Source of the DNA: an uncultured Chelatococcus sp.
GTDB taxonomy: Bacteria; Pseudomonadota; Alphaproteobacteria; Rhizobiales; Beijerinckiaceae
NCBI GenBank assembly: GCA_937863995.1
Contig: CALMIK010000066.1
Location: 1 to 64,000, forward strand
Reading direction: 5' to 3'
Length of the DNA stretch: 64,000 nt
The stretch's first letter is position 1; each line of letters opens with the position of its first letter. The notes under the pieces were generated by a model. That model saw only the letters and a list, made by a program, of their open reading frames with translations, did not search any database and was not told the DNA's origin. Positions 19,549 through 27,553 of the stretch are shown here, in pieces. Position numbers and translations under genes: made by a program.

Positions 19549-19926
19549 ATGGTCGAGGTTCTGGCCCGGCTTCTCACCAGGGACGAGATGGACGCCATGC
19601 GCCGCGCGGCGCGTGACGAGGCAAGCGTCTCGAAAAAATTCTGGCGGGCGCTGAAGCGGGTGGTCAACAACCTGCCGTTCGCGGAAGATCTCGTGGCGGC
19701 CTTCCTGTGCGCGAAGGACCCCTTCACGCCGCCCAAGGTGCGCTACGTGCTGCTCGCCGGTCTCGGCTACTTCATCCTGCCGATCGACGCCCTGCCGGAC
19801 ATCCTGCCGCTGATCGGCTTCTCCGACGACATCGCGGTGCTCGCCGCCGTGTTCGGCACCGTGGCGGGGGCGATCACGCCCGACCATCGCAAGCAGGCGC
19901 GCGCCGTCCTCGCCAAACTGAAATGA
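19549..19926 (+). CDS. DUF1232 (YkvA-like) membrane protein
   Basis: 125-residue protein of the DUF1232/YkvA family. The hallmark segment is YVLLAGLGYFILPIDALPDILPLIGFSDDIAVLAAVFGT, in which P-I-D-x-x-P-D-x-x-P-x-x-G is the family signature, inside a hydrophobic hairpin. AAGGAGA precedes the ATG. Its biochemical role is unknown. It stands alone between a repeat element and a strong hairpin. Confidence 0.9.
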   Translation: MVEVLARLLTRDEMDAMRRAARDEASVSKKFWRALKRVVNNLPFAEDLVAAFLCAKDPFTPPKVRYVLLAGLGYFILPIDALPDILPLIGFSDDIAVLAAVFGTVAGAITPDHRKQARAVLAKLK

Positions 19927-19954
19927 GCGGGGGCCGTCCACGAACGGCCCCCGC
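19927..19954. terminator. GC-rich terminator hairpin between convergent genes
   Basis: Perfect 11-bp stem GCGGGGGCCGT / ACGGCCCCCGC with a 6-nt loop, starting at the stop codon of the DUF1232 gene and 24 bp from the stop of the converging ackA. There is no T-tract on either strand, so it may instead protect 3' ends. Confidence 0.6.
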
Positions 19955-19977
19955 CCCTCATTCCGCTTGAGAATGTA

Positions 19978-21225
19978 TCACTCGGCCGCGCGGGCAGCCG
20001 CGCCGTCCTTGGAGAACGCCTGGATCTCGGGCGAAGCGAGGCCGAGCAGCGTCAGCGTGTGCTCGGCGATCATCAGGCCCTCGTTGGTGCGCACGATGTA
20101 GACGCGCACCCGCGACAGCCGCGACGAAATCACGCGGGCGTTGTTGTGGTTGGCTTCCTCGTCGAGGTCGATGCCGATCCACTGCAGGCCCTGCAGCACG
20201 CGCTCGCGCACGCGCCAGGAGTTCTCGCCGATGCCGCCGCAGAACACCACGGCGTCGAGGCCGTCGAGCGCCGCCGACAGCGCGCCCACTTCGCGGCGCA
20301 CGCGGTTGACGAAGTAGTCGATAGCCTCGCGCGCCTCGCGCTTGTCGGAGGCCTCCAGTTCGCGCATGTCCTGCGAGATACCGGAGAGGCCGAGCAGACC
20401 CGACTTCGAGTAGAGGATCTCGCGGATTTCAGCCGAGTTCAGGCCCTTCTGGTCGAGCAGATAGAGCAGCACGCCGGCGTCGACGTTGCCGCAGCGGGTG
20501 CCCATCGGCAGGCCGTCGAGGGCGGAGAAGCCCATGGTCGAGGCGATCGAGTGGCCGTAGCGCACGGCGCACATCGAGGCGCCGTTGCCCAGATGCGCGA
20601 TGATGACGCGGCCTTCCGCGTCGAGCGGCGCGATCTGCTTCAGGCGGCGGGTGACGTATTCATACGACACGCCGTGGAAGCCGTAACGGCGAACGCCCTC
20701 GTTGTAGTATTCGCGCGGGATGGCGAACGAGTCGTTGACGAAGGCATGGCCGCGGTGGAACGAGGTGTCGAACACCGCCACCTGCGGCACGCCCGGGAAG
20801 GCGGCCTGTGCGGCGCGGATGCCGGCGACGTTGTGCGGCTGGTGCAGCGGAGCGAGCGGCGTCAGCGCCTCGAGCTCGGCGACGATGTCGTTGGTGACCA
20901 GCACCGGCTTGGTGAAGCGCACGCCGCCGTGCACGACGCGATGGCCAACGGCCACCACCTCGGTGCCGGGGAAGGTTTCCTCGATCCAGTTGAGGATGAG
21001 ATCGACAGCCTGATCGTGCGACGTCAGCGCGCCGGAGGCCTTGTCGAAATCGCGCTCGCCGATCACCTGCCCCTCGCCGTCCTTGGCGGAGAAGCGGGTC
21101 ACGGTGGCGCCCAGGCCCTCGATCTGCCCGTTGGCCAGATTGACCGGCTTGCCTTCGGTGACGTCGAACACCACGAACTTGATGGAGGAAGAACCCGCGT
21201 TCAGCACGATAAGGGTCTTGGACAT
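19978..21225 (-). CDS. ackA: Acetate kinase
   Basis: Interconverts acetyl phosphate and acetate with ADP/ATP. The 415-residue protein starts MSKTLIVLNAGSSSIKF, with the N-x-G-S-S-S-x-K signature, and contains VGHRVVHGG, IAHLGNGASMC, TMGFSALDGLPMGTRCG and FCGGIGENS of the acetokinase family. The ATG at 21225 with GAAGGA upstream gives the normal family length. Last gene of the DUF3141, MaoC-PTA, ackA unit, but separated from the preceding gene by an intrinsic terminator hairpin, so it may be expressed at a lower level or from its own promoter. In Sinorhizobium meliloti the equivalent operon is known to respond to phosphate limitation. Confidence 0.97.
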   Translation of the reverse strand: MSKTLIVLNAGSSSIKFVVFDVTEGKPVNLANGQIEGLGATVTRFSAKDGEGQVIGERDFDKASGALTSHDQAVDLILNWIEETFPGTEVVAVGHRVVHGGVRFTKPVLVTNDIVAELEALTPLAPLHQPHNVAGIRAAQAAFPGVPQVAVFDTSFHRGHAFVNDSFAIPREYYNEGVRRYGFHGVSYEYVTRRLKQIAPLDAEGRVIIAHLGNGASMCAVRYGHSIASTMGFSALDGLPMGTRCGNVDAGVLLYLLDQKGLNSAEIREILYSKSGLLGLSGISQDMRELEASDKREAREAIDYFVNRVRREVGALSAALDGLDAVVFCGGIGENSWRVRERVLQGLQWIGIDLDEEANHNNARVISSRLSRVRVYIVRTNEGLMIAEHTLTLLGLASPEIQAFSKDGAAARAAE

Positions 21226-21263
21226 GAAGTCGTTCCTTCGGGAAAGCCGGACGGCAGACAAAA

Positions 21264-21290
21264 AAGGCCGGCTTGGAGGAAGCCGGCCTT
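21264..21290 (-). terminator. Intrinsic terminator inside the acetate operon
   Basis: Perfect 11-bp stem AAGGCCGGCTT / AAGCCGGCCTT with loop GGAGG. On the minus strand it is followed by TTTTTTGTC: it reads as a complete rho-independent terminator in the 78 bp between the MaoC-PTA gene and ackA. Confidence 0.8.
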
Positions 21291-21303
21291 CAAGGGTTGG
21301 TTT

Positions 21304-22737
21304 TTACTCGGCCGCTTCGGCCAGCTCGCCAGCGGCCGGCACGAAGGCGCGGCCGTTGTTGCGCCAGTAGTAGTAGAGCTGGGCGAGCGCGGCGGAAGCG
21401 AGGCGCGCGCGATCGTTGTCGGCGCGGCTCGTGAGCATGACCGGCGCCTTGGCGCCGAGCACGAGGCCGGCGGCCTCGGCGCGGCCGACGAACGTCAGCT
21501 CCTTGGCCAGCATGTTGCCGGCTTCGAGGTTCGGCACGATCAGGACGTCGGCCTGGCCGGCGACCAGCGAGGTGATGCCCTTGGTGCGCGCCGCCTCGGT
21601 GTCCATGGCGTTGTCCATGGCGAGCGGCCCGTCGACGATGCCGCCCGTGATCTGGCCGCGATCGGCCATCTTGGACAGGATCGCGGCGTCCATCGTGGAC
21701 GGGATGTTGACGTTGACCGTCTCCACCGCCGACAGCACGCCGACGCGCGGCTGCTTCAGGCCGCAGGCGATGGCGAGGTCGATGGCGTTCTGGGTGATGT
21801 CGACCTTGGTCACCAGATCGGGCGCGATGTTGATGGCCGCGTCCGAGATGAACAGCAGGTGATCGAGGGTCGGCACGTCGAGCACGAAGGTGTGGCTGAG
21901 ACGGCGCGGACCGCGCAGGCCGCCATCGCGCTTCACCACCTGGCCGAGCAGCTCGTCAGAGTGGATGTTGCCCTTCATGATGGCCCCGGCTTCGCCAGCG
22001 TTCACCAGCGCCACCGCCTTGGCGGCGGCCGCGTGATGGCCGTCCACCTCGATGAGCTGGTAGCCGCTGATGTCGGCGCCGAGTTCCTCGGCCGCCTTTT
22101 CGATGGCGGCGCGCTCGCCGATCAGGATCGGAACGATGAGGCCCTTCTTGGCCGACAGCACCGCGCCGCCCAGCGAGTTGTGGTCGTCGGGCGACACCAC
22201 GGCGGTGGGCAGCGGCGGCAGCTGCGCCGCGATGTCCACGAGTTTGCCGAAGTGGTCGTGCTCGTCGATAATGAGTTCCGGCAGTTGGCGCGCGTCCGCC
22301 TCGATGGTCGCGATCGGCACCTCGACTTCCGCCACGCCCTGGGCGACGAGCGTGCCGTCGGCCCTGCTCACGCGGGTCTCGAACGTCGCCAGCGGCTTCT
22401 CGCCCTTCTCGACCACGCGGGCATGGGCGACGAGCTTGTCGCCGATGCGCACGCGCTCATGGAACGTGAGGTTCTGCACGCGGTAGAGCGTGCCCGGGCC
22501 CGGCAGGCGGTTGCCGAGCACGGCCGAGATCAGCGAACCGATCCACATCGAGGGGGCCAGCGCCTCGGCCTCCTCGCTGCCCGGCAGGTTGGCCGGGTTG
22601 ATGTTGCCCGTCACGTGGGCGAACAGGTAGAAGTCCTGCGCGGAAGCGGTGCGCTCCACGGAGGCTTCGTCGCCGACCTTCAGCTCATCCCAGGTCGTGT
22701 TGCGAACGGTAGTGCGAGCCGTTGCGTTGTTCGACAT
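21304..22737 (-). CDS. MaoC-like hydratase / phosphate acetyltransferase fusion
   Basis: A two-domain protein of 477 residues. Residues ~10-145 form a MaoC/hot-dog (R)-enoyl-CoA hydratase-like domain (TWDELKVGDEASVERT, DFYLFAHVTGNINPAN). Residues ~165-465 form a phosphotransacetylase/phosphotransbutyrylase domain (GAIMKGNIHSDELLG, FISDAAINIAPDL, GIVDGPLAMDNAM, VPNLEAGNMLAKEL). The C-terminal domain should convert acetyl-CoA and phosphate to acetyl phosphate, feeding the acetate kinase encoded next. The hydratase domain could act on C4 to C6 enoyl-CoA, linking to PHB or beta-oxidation; this is inference. It follows the DUF3141 gene after 24 bp. Confidence 0.94.
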   Translation of the reverse strand: MSNNATARTTVRNTTWDELKVGDEASVERTASAQDFYLFAHVTGNINPANLPGSEEAEALAPSMWIGSLISAVLGNRLPGPGTLYRVQNLTFHERVRIGDKLVAHARVVEKGEKPLATFETRVSRADGTLVAQGVAEVEVPIATIEADARQLPELIIDEHDHFGKLVDIAAQLPPLPTAVVSPDDHNSLGGAVLSAKKGLIVPILIGERAAIEKAAEELGADISGYQLIEVDGHHAAAAKAVALVNAGEAGAIMKGNIHSDELLGQVVKRDGGLRGPRRLSHTFVLDVPTLDHLLFISDAAINIAPDLVTKVDITQNAIDLAIACGLKQPRVGVLSAVETVNVNIPSTMDAAILSKMADRGQITGGIVDGPLAMDNAMDTEAARTKGITSLVAGQADVLIVPNLEAGNMLAKELTFVGRAEAAGLVLGAKAPVMLTSRADNDRARLASAALAQLYYYWRNNGRAFVPAAGELAEAAE

Positions 22738-22761
22738 CGTTCATCTCCTCGGGAAAGCGGA

Positions 22762-25074
22762 TCACTCGGCGGCGGCGACGGCCACCGGCTTGGCGGGCTT
22801 CGCCGAGGCGAAAGCCGCCTCGATCGCCTCGAGCTTGACGAGCGCGTTCGGGTCGATTTCCGCACGCGTCGGGCCGGCGATCTCGATCGCGAGGTCGATG
22901 GCGCGCTTGCGCTCGGCCGGATCGCGAATGAGGTCCGGCAGGGTGGCGAGCGCTTCTTCCGGCTCGAGCTCGACGATGACGCTCTGCTCGTGGATGAGGC
23001 GGGCGCGGGCCTGCTCGCTCAGCGTGTCGAAGGGCGCCGAACGGGTCAGCACCTGGGCCGAGCGGGCGAGACGCGTGCGCCGCACGGTGCCGCGGGCCTG
23101 CGCCAGGATGATGAGGATGCGCACGACGCCTTCGGCGAAGCCGCCCTCGTCCACACGGGCGAGGATGTGCTGCACTTCGGCGCGGGCGCGCAGTTCCGCT
23201 TCCGTGTTGTCGCTGAGCGCGGCGCGGCGGCGCAGTTCCTCATGGCCGATGGCCTGCATCCACGGCGTGGTGTAGATCGACACGAACGCCAGTTCCTGCA
23301 TCGCGTCGCGCACGTCGCGATAGGCGTCGAGCGTGTTCTCGAGCGTGTCGGCCCAGATGTTCTGCAGGGCGAAGAACGGGTTTTCCGCGCCCACGGCGTG
23401 GCGGTTCTGGCGCACCTTCTCAGCAAGGCCGGCAACGGGAGCGACCAACGGGTTCTCGTCGGAGAAGGTGACGCGCTGCACGCGCGGCGAGGCCGACTTG
23501 AAGTAGCGGTCGGCGCTCTCGGGCGTGACGGCGAGGCGCACGAGCGGGCGCACGGCCAGTTCGTAGAAGGCCGCGCCGAGTTCCGAATAACGCGCCACGG
23601 CGGCGAACGCCGCGCTGTCGTCCGGACCGGGATCGATCGCCTTGATGTCGTTGATGGTGCGCGGCTCGAGGCTCACGTGCAGACGGTCCTGGCCGTCCTC
23701 CAGCACCATCTCGTACAGGCCCGGTGCCAGGGCCTCGATGGCCTCGATGGTGCCGGCGATGGCGCCGTGCTCACGGCCGGCGATCTTCGCGGACACGAAG
23801 ATGCCGAGATGGCCGATGCTCTGATGCACGATGTAGATGATGCGCTGGCCGCGCGCCTTGATGTTCTCGGTCGAGCCGTAGAGGTCGACGATCCAGTTCA
23901 GCGCCTGCTGGGGCGGGGTGATGTTGTCGCCGACGGAGGCGAACACGATCACCGGGCAGGCGATGTCGCGCAGGTCGATGTTCTTGTGGCCGAGCTTGGA
24001 GATGCCCTGGCCGAGCTTGTTGCCGATGAACAGGTCCTCGACGATCCAGCGGATCTCGGCCTCGTTCATGAAGAAGAAGCCGGACCACCAGCGTTCGAAC
24101 TCAAGGAAGCGCGGGCCTTCGGTGTCGACCTTGGCGTAGACGTTATAATACTTCTTCCACCAGGTGTTGCCGGGGCTCAGGCTTTCGAAGTTCGTCACCA
24201 GCGCCGAACCGTCGAACACGCCGTTGCCGAGATCGGACGAGAACAGCGCCGGGACGACGCCGCCGTTGAGGCCGCCCGAATAGCGCATCGGGCTGCGGCC
24301 CTCGGGGCCGGACCAGTACGACAGCGGCGCGCCGGAGATGGCGACCGCGCCGGTCTTCTCAGGGTTCGAGGAGGCGAGCAGCATGCTGGCCCAGCCGCCC
24401 TGGCAGTTGCCGATCACGACGGGACGCGGCGCCTTGGGGTGACGCTCGGAGATCTCGTTCAGGAACAGGCCTTCGGCCTCGGTCACGTCGGCGATGGTCT
24501 GGCCGGGCTCGGGCTTCGGACGGAAAACGACGAAGTAGCAGGGATGGCCTGCCTGCAGCGCAACGCCCACCTGGCTGACCGGCTTCATGCCGCCGATGCC
24601 GGCGCCGTGGCCGGCGCGCGGGTCGATGACCACGAAGGGACGCTTCTCGTCGTCCACGGTGACGCCCGCCGGCGGCAGGATGCGCAGCAGCGAGTAGTTC
24701 ACCGGGCGCGCCAGGGTGCGGCCGTCGATGATGGTCTCGTATTCGAAGTCCAGCACGGGCGGCAGGCCGGCGGCCTCATGCTCGAGATAGTTGTTGCCGC
24801 GCTGGCGCAGGATGTCGAGGTAAAGCACCGAACGCTCGGCGGCGTCGACGAGATAATCGCCCCAGTTCTTGGCCAGCTCCAGCGGGTTCAGCCCCGTGAG
24901 CGTCTCCTGGCGGCGGGTCAGGCGGTCGATGGCCTCGTTGGTGTGCACGGAAGCGATGGTCTGGCTCGCCTCCGACAGGAGGGTGCCGACGCGCTGGGTC
25001 GCGGCAAGCTGCTCTTCAACGATCTTCGCCGTCAGCGCGATCCGGTCATTCAGGGGGTCATTTGCCTGCGTCAT
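22762..25074 (-). CDS. DUF3141 protein, PHA synthase-like alpha/beta hydrolase
   Basis: A 770-residue DUF3141 protein, first gene of the acetate operon. Its core looks like an alpha/beta hydrolase related to PHA synthases: the nucleophile elbow is GNCQGG with cysteine at residue 224, followed further on by FASVGDNITPP (candidate catalytic Asp) and VHQSIGHLG (candidate His). This mirrors the Cys-Asp-His triad of PhaC. The start at 25074 has GGAG 8 nt upstream; an ATG six codons earlier has none. The ortholog in Sinorhizobium heads the pta-ackA operon. Whether it makes or handles polyhydroxyalkanoate is untested inference; DUF assignment is firm. Confidence 0.9.
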   Translation of the reverse strand: MTQANDPLNDRIALTAKIVEEQLAATQRVGTLLSEASQTIASVHTNEAIDRLTRRQETLTGLNPLELAKNWGDYLVDAAERSVLYLDILRQRGNNYLEHEAAGLPPVLDFEYETIIDGRTLARPVNYSLLRILPPAGVTVDDEKRPFVVIDPRAGHGAGIGGMKPVSQVGVALQAGHPCYFVVFRPKPEPGQTIADVTEAEGLFLNEISERHPKAPRPVVIGNCQGGWASMLLASSNPEKTGAVAISGAPLSYWSGPEGRSPMRYSGGLNGGVVPALFSSDLGNGVFDGSALVTNFESLSPGNTWWKKYYNVYAKVDTEGPRFLEFERWWSGFFFMNEAEIRWIVEDLFIGNKLGQGISKLGHKNIDLRDIACPVIVFASVGDNITPPQQALNWIVDLYGSTENIKARGQRIIYIVHQSIGHLGIFVSAKIAGREHGAIAGTIEAIEALAPGLYEMVLEDGQDRLHVSLEPRTINDIKAIDPGPDDSAAFAAVARYSELGAAFYELAVRPLVRLAVTPESADRYFKSASPRVQRVTFSDENPLVAPVAGLAEKVRQNRHAVGAENPFFALQNIWADTLENTLDAYRDVRDAMQELAFVSIYTTPWMQAIGHEELRRRAALSDNTEAELRARAEVQHILARVDEGGFAEGVVRILIILAQARGTVRRTRLARSAQVLTRSAPFDTLSEQARARLIHEQSVIVELEPEEALATLPDLIRDPAERKRAIDLAIEIAGPTRAEIDPNALVKLEAIEAAFASAKPAKPVAVAAAE

Positions 25075-25423
25075 GTCATGCACTCCGTCCATCGTTGCGG
25101 GTTACAGGCCTGCGCGGGGCAGCCCCGCGGGTGCCCTTTCACGCCAAACCGCACCCCGGCGCGGGGGAGCGGCAAGATCTGGATACAGGCGGTACAGTAT
25201 ACGGAAAGCGCCCTTGCACACCATACCGGAGCCCCGTCCTCGGGCCTTGAGTCAGATCATCTCGCCGGCAGTGAAACCATGCGTGGCAATACTGGCTCAT
25301 CCATGGGGCGAGTCTTTGCCACAGCCCAATAACGAAGACATGACAACGCGCCCGGGCGCGGCGATTTCACGCAATGTGACGCCGATAAACCAGTAAAAGC
25401 CTCAAAATAGCGCGGCTTAGAAC

Positions 25424-25576
25424 CCCTGACAAAACCTCAGGGTTAGGGATAGCCGTGGGATTTTTGTCATCCTGCAAGGCGCCGCGCGCAATCGATGCCT
25501 GTTGCATCGGCGAGGATGGCAACGCAGGAGCGGGCCAAAAGCCCCGGCCAGCCGCCCCCGCGAGGTTTTGTCAGGG
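25424..25576. repeat. 15-bp inverted repeat flanking 123 bp
   Basis: CCCTGACAAAACCTC at 25424-25438 is the exact reverse complement of GAGGTTTTGTCAGGG at 25562-25576. It could be a pair of regulator sites (the half TTTTGTCA is Pho-box-like) or ends of a small element. Confidence 0.5.
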
Positions 25577-25590
25577 CTCAGAGAACTAAT

Positions 25591-25640
25591 TTCGATCCGA
25601 TCATATCACACGATCGATCGGAATGCGCTCAAAACTAAGG
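25591..25640. repeat. Possible diverged palindromic element (third type)
   Basis: Contains GATCGATCGGAATGCGCTCA, which resembles GATCGATCCGGGTGCGCTCA at 51633-51652. Both may be remnants of another intergenic element type. The evidence is one short shared motif. Confidence 0.25.
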
Positions 25641-25781
25641 AATCGCGGCAGCTGCTCCGCTCCAGCAAGACAAAAAAATTATTTGAATAGAACAACTTGA
25701 ATAGGAACACCTGGATAAAAAATATCGCATCCGCCACGTCGCGCCAACCCGGCGCTGGCAATCGACAAAGTTGGCGCGGCC

Positions 25782-26582
25782 TCAGGGCAGCTCCGTGGCC
25801 TCCGCCTTGCCGAACCACCAGCGCAAGCCGACGCGCAGGTCGTGGGAGCCGCTCTCGCGCAGGGCAAGCGCGGGCGAGCGCGCGGCGCCCGTGTGCAGGT
25901 AGCGGTAGCCGAGATCGATGCTCACCTGCGGCGTTACCTCGATGGCGAAGCCGCCGGTGAGCGCCCAGACGAAATCCGCCCTGTCGCTGCCGCCGAACGG
26001 GCCGGAAAACCTGTTCCAGGCAACACCCGCGCCGGCGCCGACATACGGCGTGACGCCATACCACGTGCCGATATCGGCATAGAGATTGGCCAGCGCGGTC
26101 ACGCCCGAGACACGGGCGCGCTGACCGTCGGCAGTGCCGATGTCGGCGCGGCCACGGTATTCGGCCGTGACATCGGCGCGCAGGAGATAGCCAAACCGGT
26201 AGCCGACGCCCGCCCCGACGATGGCCGGGCCGGAAAGAACGGGATTGAAGCGCCCGTTTGCCGTCAGCGCCGACCCGACGACCGGAGCGCCGAACCCGGC
26301 ATCGGCCCGCACGTAGAAAGCATTGTCGCCGGCGGCGAAGAAAGGAATGGCGTCGAGATCGGGCGCCTCCGGCAACGCATCGACCGTAGCTGACGCTGCG
26401 GTCCCAGCCGGCGCGCGCCAAGAGCTATGCAAATTTGTGCCATGCAGCTTTGAGCCATGTAAACTTGCGCCGTGCAGGCTGAGCGGGGCATCGTTCGCCA
26501 TGGCCGGCCCCGCCATCAACAGGGTCGCAAGCGCAATCGCCGGCCGGCCGGCCATGCGGCCACAGAAATCCCCGAATGCCAT
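25782..26582 (-). CDS. Outer-membrane beta-barrel protein (Omp25/31-like)
   Basis: 266-residue surface protein. An N-terminal signal peptide (LATLLMAGPAMA-ND) is followed by a short linker with repeated LHG units (SLHGASLHGSKLHGTN), then an eight-strand porin-like barrel: NAFYVRADAGFGAPV, VGAGVGYRFGYLLRADVTAEYR, LANLYADIGTWYGVTPYVGAGAGVAWNRF, GFAIEVTPQVSIDLGYRYLHTG, and a final strand ending GLRWWFGKAEATELP. This is the layout of the Omp25/Omp31-type OMP beta-barrel family of Hyphomicrobiales. A start at the Met ten codons later would also leave a full signal peptide. A CtrA-box-like dyad lies 66 bp upstream. Confidence 0.88.
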   Translation of the reverse strand: MAFGDFCGRMAGRPAIALATLLMAGPAMANDAPLSLHGASLHGSKLHGTNLHSSWRAPAGTAASATVDALPEAPDLDAIPFFAAGDNAFYVRADAGFGAPVVGSALTANGRFNPVLSGPAIVGAGVGYRFGYLLRADVTAEYRGRADIGTADGQRARVSGVTALANLYADIGTWYGVTPYVGAGAGVAWNRFSGPFGGSDRADFVWALTGGFAIEVTPQVSIDLGYRYLHTGAARSPALALRESGSHDLRVGLRWWFGKAEATELP

Positions 26583-26647
26583 CCGCCCCTGCCCCCAAGC
26601 ACGTTCGCCGCGCCACAGGCGCGAACTCGGGGGCCACTTTCTCCCAA

Positions 26648-26672
26648 CAGGGTTAACAACGCATTAACCCTG
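26648..26672. promoter_or_regulatory. Candidate CtrA-binding dyad
   Basis: Perfect 9-bp inverted repeat CAGGGTTAA / TTAACCCTG with a 7-nt spacer, so it contains TTAA-N7-TTAA, the full CtrA consensus of alphaproteobacteria. It is 66 bp upstream of the outer-membrane protein start and 88 bp past the methyltransferase stop, which points to cell-cycle or CtrA-linked control of the barrel protein. Confidence 0.6.
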
Positions 26673-26759
26673 TTTGCTGATCCGCTCCGTGCCAACTGAG
26701 GACATGGACGTCACGCCAGCATTGCAGCGCATTTCAAGTGCCTGGCGGCCTTGGTCAAA

Positions 26760-27464
26760 TCATGCTTGCGATGCCCGGATCGAACACCAGGCGTGAATCA
26801 GCCCCGCCTGATAGAAAAGCACAGACCGATCGAATCCGGCGGAACGGATGATGGAGGTCACCTGCGCTGGGGGCAGGATTGCGACATCGCGGGCATAGGC
26901 TTCGCGCATTTGTTCGAGCGCCGCGGGGGACATGTCCGCCCCCGCCATCATGTCGAACCAGGCGGTAAGCAGGATCTCGTATTCGCTCGAACCGACGTCC
27001 GACGCCAGATCGGAGCTCGCCAAAAGACCACCCGGCCGCAGCCGCGCCGCGATCGCCCGGTAGAATGCCGAGCGCGCATCCTGCTCAAGGATGAACTGGG
27101 ACACGAGGAAACATGTCGCCGCATCGAACGTTTCCTCGTCAGGCAGCGTCTCGACGTAGCCTTCGTGGAAACGGCAACGGGCGGCGAAGCCTCCGGCCTC
27201 CGCTTTATTGCGGCAAATATCCAGCATGGCGCGGGATGGATCGATGGCAACGAAAGTCCATCCGGTAAAGCGCTTCGCGAGGTAATCGATTTCCTCACCG
27301 GTGCCGGCGCCGACGCACAGAATGCGCGCATCCACGGGAAGCCTGCCGAACATCGCCTCCAGCACGAAATGCAATCCCGCGCGGATTGGCGCCGTCCTGG
27401 CCCATCGGGTGTCGTAACTTGCCGCCTGCTGGTCGAATAAGGCCGTGATTTCGTCGCTTCGCAC
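26760..27464 (-). CDS. Class I SAM-dependent methyltransferase
   Basis: 234-residue cytosolic methyltransferase with motif I ILCVGAGTGEEIDYL, an acidic residue after strand 2 (VAIDPSRAML), the motif around DAATCFLVSQFIL, and LRPGGLLASSDLA. The substrate is unknown; the early segment DEITALFDQQAASYDTRWA is typical of methyltransferases related to tRNA cmo5U- and ubiquinone-type enzymes. The start is GTG at 27464, preceded by AGGAGG with 5-nt spacing. An in-frame GTG at 27494 lacks such a site. It lies between the barrel-protein gene and glmM on the same strand. Confidence 0.88.
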   Translation of the reverse strand: MRSDEITALFDQQAASYDTRWARTAPIRAGLHFVLEAMFGRLPVDARILCVGAGTGEEIDYLAKRFTGWTFVAIDPSRAMLDICRNKAEAGGFAARCRFHEGYVETLPDEETFDAATCFLVSQFILEQDARSAFYRAIAARLRPGGLLASSDLASDVGSSEYEILLTAWFDMMAGADMSPAALEQMREAYARDVAILPPAQVTSIIRSAGFDRSVLFYQAGLIHAWCSIRASQA

Positions 27465-27553
27465 GATGCCCTCCTGCGGCTGATTGCTTTGCACACTGCA
27501 TTCAGCAGCGCCACAACCCTGCCTGAACCTGGCCGGCGGGATGCAGGGGAAGC

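Larger units (their letters stand above)
25075..25781. other. 700-bp non-coding region upstream of the acetate operon
   Basis: No gene is supported here. It should contain the promoter of the DUF3141/MaoC-PTA/ackA unit. It holds a 15-bp perfect inverted repeat at 25424-25438 and 25562-25576, a possible palindromic-element remnant at 25591-25640, and TTGAATAG twice (25683 and 25697) in an AT-rich stretch near the end of the barrel-protein gene. I did not find a convincing Pho box by eye. Confidence 0.5.

Noticed and set aside
20059-25332. Plus-strand open frame of 1757 codons opposite the acetate operon
   Set aside because: Antisense shadow of ackA, MaoC-PTA and DUF3141; it runs across gene boundaries of three well-recognised genes and has no ribosome binding site or domain.
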